Shown piece by piece: positions 1 to 10,600 of a stretch of DNA of 64,000 nucleotides. The notes beneath the pieces were generated by a model. It made no database searches, had not been told where the DNA came from, and saw only the letters and a program-made list of their open reading frames with translations. Each line of letters starts with the position of its first letter. Positions within the stretch are counted from its first letter, which is position 1. Source of the stretch: Callipepla californica brunnescens (lineage: Eukaryota; Chordata; Aves; Galliformes; Odontophoridae); contig JALIRH010000002.1 in assembly GCA_023055505.1 (NCBI GenBank), positions 42,016,233-42,080,232 on the forward strand, written 5' to 3'. Made by a program: the position numbers and the translations under genes.

Positions 1-1470
1 AGCTGTAGCCAAAGGAGGCTTTCCACTGGAAAGGGCAGGAATGCTCAGAGAGGGTGGGGTTTACTGACAGCATGGTCAGTAAACCTCATTCATTTTGGAA
101 ACTGGAAGCCTGAAGAGGTGCTGACAGAGGAGAGGGCAAGCTGAGGAACTTAATAGCAGCAGCGTGGAGACAGCAGCCTTGTTTCTCTGGGTACAAGTAG
201 AAAAAGATCATGGCCACTGAGAAAACACACAATGCTACTGAATTATGTCATCTGGTTTTTGTTTTGGTATTTTGTTTCTCTCAGTCCTGGCTGACCAAAT
301 CACAACGCAGATCTGACAGCATTGCCCCAATAGCTCTCCATGCAACTCACTGTAGAGTGGTGGATCTCTTCCCACTGCAATTCAGCAAGGTGTCAGAATC
401 CAGTCCTGGGAGATTTTCTGCCTCTCTCCCTCGTATTATGTTAGCTGGAATTAGCTGTTAGTACATTCCTCTCTAACTTTGGCAGAGTGCCCTCTCCTCC
501 ATAACAGATCAAACCGAAACCCCAGACCCAGCACGCTCCAGTTGTCTGGGAAGTCCTCGTGCAGGGATGTGCTTTACGTGTTGCAGCATCTTCTCACCAT
601 GGCTTACTATCCTAGGGAGATCTTTAATTCATGATGCCCTAAAAACAACTGTAGGAAGTTGGCTGCGCTGTTCAGTGAAGGAGAAGCAGAGGCATGGTGA
701 GACTGTGCTGCATATTCACCCCCTTAGACAGGGATGGAGCATTAACACCACTTTTAAATTTTTCATGTATGTTCTTCTCTAAGTTATTTCCTTAACTGTA
801 TTAAGCACAGCAGCAGGAGGAACATTTCATCCTTGAGCAGAGGTCCAAAATGAGTTAAGCCAGGTCTTATAAAAGAGAATCTATGTGCTCCCAAATCCCA
901 AGAACAACTAACTCACACCCAGACAAACAGAGTTGCTTTCCTCTGTGCTTCAGTGCCACCTCAAAGGTTGGCTTTATTACCTCCTGTGCTCTCAATGGAA
1001 CAGTCTGCCTGTTTAATCAGGGCTGGCACAACACAATTTGCTCCAGGTTTGTGCCTGAAGCATTGCCTTTGTCTGTTTCTGTGGCCGCAACCTTTTCTCT
1101 GATCCCCCAGAAGCCCTGTTGCAACAAGAACAGCAGCAGTGACAGAAGGTGCTCATGTTTCCACTTCACCATGTGGCACTGATCTGCTCCACAGACCACA
1201 AAGAGCAGATACGTGCTATCTGCAAGGAAAGGAAAAGCAATTATTTGTTTTACTAAAAGAGTGTTGTTTGTGACTAACCAAATGGGAGCCGAGTCTGCAA
1301 GGTGCCAATGAACACGTGTGTTGCCAGGGCAAAGCTGTGAAAGCTGCCTCTGTCCTGTTTTGAGACAGCCAGTTCCAAAACTGGGTAGAGATTTCTGTGC
1401 ACCTTTTGGTGCAACAGAGAAAATGATGTATTGGGCAGAAGCAGCTGTGGTGTAAAAGGCTGAAATAAAT
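1..1470. other. Non-coding sequence upstream, no feature recognised
   Basis: No exon-like or conserved protein reading frame is recognised on either strand. The only structured item is a perfect 11-bp inverted repeat at 58-85. Short open frames here look random. Confidence 0.6.
58..85. repeat. Perfect 11-bp inverted repeat with 6-base loop
   Basis: GGTTTACTGAC (58-68) pairs with GTCAGTAAACC (75-85) around a 6-base loop. Each arm contains a GTAAAC forkhead-like core. Function is unknown. Confidence 0.7.
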
Positions 1471-1575
1471 ATCACAGAATCACAGAATGGCTTGGGTTGG
1501 AAGAGACCTCGAAGCCCACCCAATTACAAGCCCCTGCCATAGCCAGAGCTTGCACCCATCACATCAGGCTGCCTT
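1471..1575 (-). mobile_element. CR1 LINE, 3' end fragment
   Basis: On the plus strand this starts with the reversed CR1 tail (CACAGAATCACAGAAT), then GGCTTGGGTTGGAAG and AGACCTCGAAGCCCACCCA, all typical of the CR1 3' end. It is heavily 5' truncated. Confidence 0.85.
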
Positions 1576-2462
1576 TATGAATTGCAGGTGAGAAAAGACG
1601 TGGACCATTCAAGCAAGGGAACCTGCACTTGTGTGAAACAGAGCCACTGAATGTGACTTCTTGTACAGAAATGCCTGGGAGAAGGGGAAAATACAATAGC
1701 AGTGGAAAAGAGAACACATAGAGGAACTGCCCGACTGATATACTGTTATTGTGGAGAGCTCCTCCCACAGTCCTTGTGTCAAAACTTAGCCCGTGAGTGA
1801 ACAAAGTGTATGATGGGCTTATGTGCCCACAGGGCACTGTTAGGAATCAGAGTTTCTGGAATGATAGTAATGAGTTGTGAAGGGCAGAGGCTGAGAGACC
1901 AAATGCAGCCATTGAAGGAGTAGGGCTGTGTGCTGGTGATTCCCTCTCTTCCTAACTGAGATCAAGACATAAGCAAATGAAGCAAAGATTTTAAACAAGA
2001 ATGCTGAGCACCCATCCAGCTGTTTTTCTTCTGTCATAAAGTTGGGATGTCCTTTGGTATCTATGACTATTCTTTAAAGAAGGGAAGAGCAGGCAAACAT
2101 GAGAGGAACACCTACATCTGTACTTTGTGATCACCTCATACATACCATAAACTCTGATTAGTAAGTAGTCAGCACACAGGCTTTACTTCTTTATTGCCTT
2201 GTGTGCAAATTTGTTTACAGCATCCTGAAAAAAAAGAAGAAAAAAAAAAAGAAAGAAAGAAAAAAGAATTTTCTGGACATTTTCTTCCATGTTCACACCT
2301 GCCTTCTTCAAGTGTCAGTCTCCACACACTCTCTAACAAAATAATCATGTCAGGGAACTTTGGTGACTTTGTTTCAATCTTATTGCATAAAGGGCTCGGT
2401 GTTTTTTTTCATCAGATTTTTGTGCTGTAGATTCATTGGGTTTCCCTCAAGATGAGAAGAGC
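1576..2462. other. Non-coding sequence with A-rich GAAA tract
   Basis: No gene is recognised. A purine tract of A and GAAA units lies at 2227-2268. Confidence 0.6.
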
Positions 2463-3194
2463 AAGGTCTTGCAACCCAGTCACAGCAACCCCATTATCAT
2501 TATAAGCTGGGGGATATAAGGATGGAGCACAGCCCTTCAGGAAAGGACTTGGGGGTACTGGTGGATGGTAAGCTGTACATGAGCCAGCAATGTGCCCTCA
2601 CAGTCCAGAAAGCCAACCCCATCCTGGGCTGCCTTGAAAGAAGCAGGGCCAGCGGGGTGAGGGAGGTGATCCTGCCTCTCTACTCTGCACTGGTGAGACT
2701 GCATTCAGCCCTCAGTACAGGAGAGATGTGGACCTGTTGCAGTGTGCTCAGAGGAGGGCCACAGAAATGATCCAAAGGATGGAACACTTCTCCTAGAAGG
2801 ACACACTGCAAGAGCTGGGACTGCTCAGCCTGGAGAAGAGAAGGCTCTGAGGACACCTGAGAGCAGCCTTTCAGCATCCAAAGGGGGGCTATATAAGAAA
2901 GAAGGGGACAATCTCTTCAGCAGGGTCAGTTGTGATAGGACAAGGGGAAATGGTTTCAAACTAGAAGGTAGATTTAGATTGGATACAAGAAAGAATGTTT
3001 TTGACAGTAAGGGTGGTGAGGCACTGGGACACGTTGCCCAGAGAGATGGTGGATGCCCCATCCCTGGAGACACTCAAGGTCAGAATGGATGGGACTCTAA
3101 GCAACCTGATGTAGCTGTAGGTGCCCATGTTCACTGCAGGGGAATTGGACTAGGTGACCTCCAAAAGTCCCTTCCAACTCAAACGATTTTATAG
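2463..3194 (+). mobile_element. CR1 LINE, 5'-truncated copy with end of ORF2 and 3' UTR
   Basis: The frame at 2522-2650 reads like the C-terminal part of CR1 ORF2 (GVLVDGKLYMSQQCAL, then REVILPLYSALVR). It is followed by the conserved CR1 3' region (GACAAGGGGAAATGG, GGCACTGGGACACGTTGCCC) and ends in CCCTTCCAACTCAAACGATT. The tail has decayed to a single ATTTTATAG unit. Frames are broken, so it is inactive. Confidence 0.9.
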
Positions 3195-3793
3195 GAAAAA
3201 TAAGAAATCCACAGAACTGGGCAGCATCGCAGCATAGTGTCAGCAGTTCTTCACAGTGGCATCCATTGGTTTCCCCCAGTAGGCAAAACTTTGTTGACCA
3301 CTGCAAAGGGGACCAAACTGAACACTGTGTTATGCAACATGCAGAGTTGCTGCTAAGGTTACCTGATGAGGTACCAGTAGGTAACGAGTGATGGACGAAG
3401 CTCCGTGCCTATAGAATGCCTTACGCTTCATTTCCGTAAGCCCAGCGCGCAGCTGGAAAAAGCAAAGCGCTCTTTGCTCCTTTCCCCACTCCGCTCAACC
3501 CCCACCGCGGGATCTCAGCGGGCTCCCTTCGTCCCCGGCTCCCTCATTTTCGACAGCAGCCTCGAACCCCCCGCACCGATCTGCATATTCACATGATCGC
3601 AAATGACCCGCGGCTCCAGCGGCAGCGTCTCGAGTGCCCTCCGCCCGCCCGCAGCAGCAGGTAGGGGCCCGCCGCTCGGGAGCCGCCCCCCACCCACACA
3701 CCCACACACCCACCCCGCGCCCACCCCGCGCCCACCCGGGGAGCGCCGCTGCTCCGCGCCCGCGCTGCCGCGGCTCCGCGCTGCCGGGCAGGC

Positions 3794-3825
3794 ATGAGCG
3801 ACGGAGCGGACGCGCCGCGCCGCGG
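3794..3825 (+). CDS. AQP4: AQP4 coding exon 1 (M1 start)
   Basis: Ten codons and two bases of an eleventh encode [10 protein letters not shown] plus the start of Gly11. The exon ends at a consensus donor, CGG|GTGAGT. The start is chosen because MSD is the family M1 N-terminus, and joining this exon to 7741 restores GKCG in frame and places the second methionine at exactly residue 23, as in mammals. It lies inside the CpG island. The short arginine-bearing N-terminus is the part that makes M1 form small rather than large arrays in mammals. The transcription start site cannot be fixed from sequence. Confidence 0.9.
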
Positions 3826-4643
3826 GTGAGTGCGCTCCGCGGAGGGAGGGAGAGAAGGAGGGAGGGGTGACCCCCGGGTAGAGGGGGTTCGGGGTGCGGC
3901 GGCTCGCGGGGCTACCCCGGCAGCCCCAAGGAGATAACTTGCTGTCGCCGGTGGGCGCGCTAAGGGGGACGGGGGATTGCTGAGAGTCTCCGTTCCGCGC
4001 CTGAAAACTTTGGTTCTCCGCACGCACACGGCTGCCGAGCAGGGCTGTACCCCTGCCCCCTCCCCCCCACCACCCCCCCGCCCTTGAAGTGGCATCAGCC
4101 GGGAAGAAATAATGTTAAAAATGCCGTTTGGGATTTGTAGGGAAGCCTTTGTTATTATTTATCTTGTTACCTCTTCAGCGCCGCAGTCACTGCAGCCCTG
4201 CACGCTGCGTGAGCCCAGAGTAAGGCAGCCCCGCACCCCAGGCTCTTTGGACCCTGACTGGGCTGTGATGCCCACCCCGTGTCCCATCACACATCGTGTG
4301 TGTCCCATCACACCTGCTGTGTGACTCTGCTTCAAGTGTGGCCACGTGAATGGATGGTGTGGCTGTTACCTGAAAGCGCCGCTCTGTCTTTCTGTTGTAT
4401 TTTGTACTTGCGGAAGGCAACCACGAGCGGCAACTACTGCAAAAATTGTTTCGCAGCTTTGGTGGCAAATCTTAGATGCTGGGACACCTCTTTTCAGCTT
4501 CATGACCTGGCAGTCATCTGTCTGTCCCGTCTCAAGCCTTTAAGTTGACTGTGTGCAGATGGGACAGTGAGTTTTGGAGGCGGTGTTGATTTCTAAGTTG
4601 CTGAGAGCCTTTGGATTTAAGTGAGAACCTGTAGTCTAAGCTA

Positions 4644-4675
<32 letters not shown>

Positions 4676-7600
4676 TATTAAGCTTTTATTAACTTTTTTT
4701 TTTTTTAATGTGAGTGGTCAGGAGGGAGTTAAATATTTTATTTTTGCTGTGGGGAATAAACTTCTGCAGCTTGAAAGAAAACTTGCTGGGGCTGCTGGGT
4801 GTTTTATGGGTGTTGATATCATAGAAAAGCAGACTGCTTCATAGAAAAGAAAGAACATGAAAGATGGGTGTTTAGGTCCCTAACAAAGTATGACTGGCAG
4901 TAGAGTTTTACCATTTGGGTTTCTTTTTCCAGTATGCTATTTAGGATATTTAGTATATAAACTTAATTTATGTTGATGAACTCAAGCTTTTGTGCTTGAG
5001 TTGCACTTCTGGCTTGCATGTAGAACCTTTGCATTTTGAGGGAACTGTAAATGGCACTGACTGAATGAATGGCATGTGGTCTCAGCTGGTGCAGCAGTGT
5101 GAGATCTGCCCTTCATAATGGATGCCTGGCCAGGCCCATCTGCAGTTCTCAGTGTAAGGAAAGTGGCTGTGAGGGACACTGGGACAAAGTCATGAGTCCC
5201 CATATCCCTCCCTCTCATGCTCCAAATACATCTAATGCTCTCCGTGTGTCCCCAGTAGTAGTAAATTTCACAAAAGTTATAGAATAATTTAAGTTGGAAA
5301 AGACTGATAAGTCATCTAGTCCAAACATGTCCTAAAACATCAGACCTTGTGTTTTGTACTTCACAAAAGTAGGTGTAAGCTAGAGTTTGGGAAAACCAGT
5401 GTCGCATCCCAGTGAAGGTGAGTATGAAAGAGTAGCTGAGTGCTGCTTCTGTTGTGTGTGCATCCAGCTTTATTTTCCATGGGATTCAGGATATGACTCA
5501 TTCCTACATGATGGGATGAGTTCAGCTGGGACATGTTCTGGGACACTGCGCTCTTCTCAGTACAGACGTTGCTCCTGTGTCCTACTCAGGCCACTGAATT
5601 GTTGGTGACAAGCTAGCAAGGATATCATAGATAAGCCACCAACAGGGCATAGGGCTCAAGGATAAGGATAGCTGTGACTTTATTACCAAGGGAGGTGGTG
5701 AATTTGGAGCCATTTTGAACAAATCTTGGTAGCTGGTCATTAAGTGACTGTTAATGCAATGTCTTACAAAAACTATTTCAGTTTGTCTTGAGTTTAACAT
5801 GAAATCAATTTGGGGGTTAACTTTTTTTACTTTTGAGGTTCTGGTTTCTCTTTCTTCTAGTGAAACAAGTCCTGCTCAAAGTTCAGAGTCTGTCAGATCA
5901 CTTCACAAGTATTTCACAATAATCATTTGCAGGAGATAATGTAATTCTTGTCTCATCTGAGAGTCCAGAGAACTGAAATAGAGTGCAAATGGACTATCCA
6001 AGCTACACAGTAAATTAGCATAAGAAATGAGACAGGGAAACAAATTATTTGCTCCAGTCACAGTTAAATTGCTATTCCCTAACTCTCCAGAACTGTTAAG
6101 AAATTCATGGCCCATTCCTCTTGCAGCAACTTGAAATGACTGGACATGCATTTTGTGCTTCTTTCTGATGTAAGTGGTATTAAATATGCATTGTAGCTCA
6201 GTTACCTTAGATAACTGAACATAAATTCATCCATCTTCCACTTGAAATTCTGTTCCCAAAGTAGCAGTTGAGTATTCTTTCTTTTGTTTTCTGTTGTGTT
6301 TTTTGTTTGTTTGTTTGGGTTTTTTTGGACTGGTTAGAGGTTTGATTGGCTTTTGTTTTTAAAGAAGAATCTTGTTAGCATTCCTTAGAAACTCATTAAA
6401 ATGCTTCCCTTTTGGCTTATTCTCCTAATTTATTAATACCACAAATAACTTTTCTTTGGTGACCCACTTTCATAGGTATCTGAGCATCTAGCAAGACTGC
6501 AACTCATCAGGAAGGCTGTGCAGACTAATAAATAGCATTTCCAGACAGTGGAACATCCAAGACACTTCTTTCTTTCTCTGCCACACACAGTTGTACACAC
6601 TGAATATGCAGAAAATGTTGTTCTGTTTTACTACTTGTTCTGCACGCTCAACATAAGAGAAGAGACTATTGGCTACATGGTTGATGTAAAGGTCAGAATT
6701 TAGGACTGCATCCATTCTCCTGATTGGATTCAAACTTATCCCTATGTCCAAAAATAAGAAACTGCGCTCTGTATAAATATGAATTGAAATATTTGTTTGT
6801 GTGAGTGTTCAGAAAAATAGACTTTCTCTTATAGATCACAAGGCAACCTCCCATCACTACATTATTGTAAAAATGATTAGGATTTGACTATGGTGTGGGC
6901 TTAGGCTTGTTTGACTATGATTTGGGATTGTTTAGCTTGGAGAAGAGAAGTTTTGTGTAGTCTTTCAGTATGTGAAGGGAGCTTGCAAGAAGGAGGGGGA
7001 CCAACTTTTTATGTGGTGTGATAGTTATAGGAAAAGGGGGAACTACTTTAAACTAAACCACAGAAGATTTAGATCAGGTGTTCGGAAGAAATTCTTTGCT
7101 CAGAGGGCAGTGAGGTGCTGGTGCAGTTGCCCAGAGCAGCTGTGGTGCCCCTTCCCTGGAGGTGCTAAAGGCCAGGTTGAATGGGATCCTGGGCAGCTGA
7201 GCTGGTGGGTGGCTGCACTGCCCATGGCACGGGGTGGGACTGGGTGAGCTTCAAGGTTTCTTTCAAGCCAAGACATTCCGTGATTCTATAATATATCTTT
7301 TTACCAAACTATTACACCCCCCTTGTGAAAAATAATGGATTTGATTAGAAAAAGAGGATACCCACTGGTTTAATGAGCATGATGATTAACAGACCACTGG
7401 AAGTGGAAGGGCTTTGCAGACTCCTAGACAGGCAGAGGTCAGCAATGATAGAAGAATACACTTGTTTTCATACTTAAAAAAAATAAAGGGTCTGTTTTGC
7501 ATGAACCAAAGCTACAGGAACAGGCTTATCACAGGGGATGATTAATTACCCTGCATCCTGCAGACTGTTGAACTCCAGCAATGTTTTAAGGAGCTCTGAC

Positions 7601-10600
7601 AGCCCGTCTCGCCAAGGATGTCCCCTTCCAAGGGTACTCTGCCTTGAGCCTTCCCTTCGAGCTTGTCAAATAACAACCTTCTTGCAGGAGAGAATAAGGT
7701 TTATTTGGTGTCTTTTGACAAAATTCTTTTTCCTTTTCAGTAAGTGTGGACGACTGTGCAAGTGTGAGAGCATCATGGTAGCGTTTAAAGGAGTCTGGAC
7801 TCAGCCCTTCTGGAAAGCCGTTTCAGCAGAATTTTTGGCCATGTTGATTTTTGTCCTCCTCAGCCTCGGCTCCACTATCAACTGGGGTGGATCAGAGAAG
7901 CCACTGCCCGTAGACATGGTTCTTATCTCTCTCTGCTTTGGACTCAGCATTGCAACCATGGTGCAGTGCTTTGGACACATCAGCGGTGGCCACATCAACC
8001 CTGCTGTGACTGTGGCGATGGTCTGCACAAGGAAGATCAGCCTTGCCAAGTCAGTCTTCTACATTCTTGCCCAGTGCCTGGGAGCCATTGTGGGAGCTGG
8101 CATCCTCTATCTCATCACACCACCAAGTGTGGTGGGAGGCCTGGGAGTCACTGCGGTAATCACTTCTGCTCCAACGCGTACAGTAGAGTAAATCAGAGCG
8201 TAAGAAAATAGCATCAGCATCATACAGAATAAAGAGAGTTTGAGTAGAGATTTTAGGAGCTTGCTGGTTTACTTACAACATCCAGAAAGCGTTTAAAGCT
8301 CTCCCCATGATGGCTTTATGCAACACTATATCCATAGCTATTCTTTTTATAGAGATACTCTTTTCTAGAACTTCCCTAAATCTGATGACAGCAGGTAATG
8401 TTAATTTACGGGCAGAATTTAAATAATATATGCATGAAATGACATTTTCTTTTGGACTGGGGAGGGGAAATTAATTCTCTGCCGTTATGATGGGGATTGA
8501 AAAAACATCAATTTAAAATGACATACTTTTGAAATAGATTGTGGCTTAGATTTCAGCTTTGTTCTAAACTAATAAGAAATGCCATCAGTTAGCCCTGTTG
8601 CAGGACTTATTAAAAATGCACTTGAGCTGCACACTGCTTAAATTTTAATTGAAATTTAAATTAATTAAGTCAGGGCTAATTAATGAATTTATAATTGAAT
8701 AGTAAATTACAGCACTCCCAAGAAAAAAAAACGGTGAAGGGGAAGTGCAGCCTTTGCAAATCCCTGTGTAAAAATAAAGGGTACTTCTGCAGTCTAACTT
8801 TGAAGTTCCCATTGGATGTTATTGGCAAGCTGTCTGTTGTCAGTCCAGGAGTAATTTTCCATGGCTCTCAAATTCAAAAAAGAAAGGGAAGGGGAGGAGA
8901 GTTGGGAACGTGTGCCTCTAAAAGTTCATTGTTGTCTTTTGCTGTGTACCACTTAGAAATACCATTCACTGAAATGTAATTAATGTAGATAGTTGCTTTC
9001 TGGTTTATCATTTCCTGTGTTTCTTTCCCTTCTTCCAGGTACATGGGGATCTTTCCGCTGGCCATGGGCTCCTGGTGGAGCTGATAATTACATTCCAGCT
9101 GGTTTTTACTATTTTTGCCAGCTGTGATTCAAAACGAAGTGATGTCACTGGTTCAGTAGCCTTAGCAATTGGATTTTCTGTTGCAATTGGACATCTATTT
9201 GCTGTAAGTTAATGCACTCTTTTTGAAAAGTAGAGCTTTTTTCACTTTATGCTTACTTTAGAAGCAAATGGAAACTTCTATTGACTCTATAGCTGATACA
9301 GCTATATAGCTGCTGTATTATAGAATCATAAAATCAGAGAATCACCAGGGTTGAAAAGACCTCAAGATCATCCTGTCCGACTGTCCACCTACCACCAATA
9401 TTCCCCACTAAGCCATGTCCCTTAGTACAACATCTAAATGTTTCTTGAACACCTCTGTCTGTAGATGGTGACTCCACCACCTACCTGGAAGGCCTGCTCC
9501 AGTGCCCCAGCACTCTTTTGGAGAAGAAAGGTTTCCTAATATTCAACTTGAACCTCCCCTGAGGCAGCTTGAGGCCATTCCCTCTTGTCCTACCACTGTC
9601 ACATGGGAGAAGAGCTCAACCCCAACTGTACCACAGCTTCCTTTCAGGAAATTGTAGGAAGTGATGAGGTCTCCCCTGAGCCTCCTCCAGAGTAAACAAA
9701 CCCACTTCCCTCAGCTGTTCCCCATAAGACTTGTGCTTCAGACCCCTCACAGCAGAATTGCCTTTCTATGAACAAACTCCAGAGCTTCAGTGTCTCTCTT
9801 GTAGTGAGGGCCCCTCAACATTTTATTTATAGTTATTATGGATCCACGTCAAGTACATTTTGAAAGCAGCAGGAGGATCTTCTTGGGTAAGGTACTGCAT
9901 CTGGGATTTTATGCGTGTTTGTGTGATGGTTTTGATAATTTCGTAATAAGACTCTGGAGAGTAACCATATCCAATATCAGGATTAGACACCATGCAATAC
10001 CAGGGTGTCCCGTAGTAAAAGGACTGAGAGACACTGAATGACTACATTTGAAGTTCTAATAACAGGCAATATTCTGTCTCTGTTTTAGATCAATTACACT
10101 GGTGCCAGTATGAACCCTGCTCGCTCATTTGGACCTGCTGTCATCATGGGAAAATGGGAAAACCAATGGGTAACTGTCTTCATGGTTCCTTCCTCATAGC
10201 AGCAGACATCATTTTTTTTTTCATAAATTTTAGTTATCTGTCATTACAGATCCCATCAAGACCATCACTGGGAAGACAGGTGCAGACCTGCCACACACTG
10301 TAGTACAGTCATGGTCCACATCTAGGACTGCAGGGTGGTAGGCAGTGTGCTAGGATAGCATATAGCTACTTGGGGGACATTTTGTGGAGTGAGTAACTGG
10401 GGTAGAAGGAAATCATACCAAAAGAACAAAACAAAAACAGTCCAGTGAGATGGGAAGAACTGAACTGCAAGAAAGAAGAAGTCCTCCGAGGCAGATTGCA
10501 AACCCTCGGGTCATACTGGTGAGAAATTATGGAAGTAATTCTCTTGGCTTCACGTTTCACCTGGTTCTGTGGCAAATTGGGGCAGACATGAAATGAGAGC

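Larger units (their letters stand above)
3430..4090. promoter_or_regulatory. AQP4: CpG island, AQP4 M1 promoter region
   Basis: GC and CpG content rise sharply against AT-rich flanks, with dense CG around 3480-3990. The AQP4 M1 exon (3794) sits inside it. A CA/CCCACAC-rich stretch lies at 3688-3738, and a C-rich run (G-rich on the minus strand) at 4057-4083. No clear TATA box is seen upstream of the start codon. A promoter role is inferred from position. Confidence 0.75.
3826..7740 (+). other. AQP4: AQP4 intron 1
   Basis: This intron of 3915 bp starts GTGAGT and ends TTTTCAG. It holds the 3' part of the CpG island, a short 24-bp-spaced duplication (TGTCCCATCACAC near 4280 and 4301), an AAT microsatellite, a small minus-strand CR1 tail at about 5276 and a plus-strand CR1 at about 6926. 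In mammals a second promoter upstream of the M23 exon makes the short isoform. A counterpart could lie in 7300-7740, but no specific element is identified. Confidence 0.85.

Noticed and set aside
1017..1523. 168-codon minus-strand open frame upstream of AQP4
   Set aside because: Its start lies in a CR1 3' tail, it has no family resemblance, and other frames on the opposite strand are also open by chance.
2522..3194. Overlapping 82- and 150-codon frames
   Set aside because: They are CR1 ORF2 end and 3' UTR read in various frames.
3495..4095. Several overlapping open frames of 70-170 codons on the minus strand
   Set aside because: They lie in the GC-rich CpG island, where stops are rare in all frames. 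Compositions are Gly/Pro/Arg-rich and mutually overlapping, with no recognised domain.
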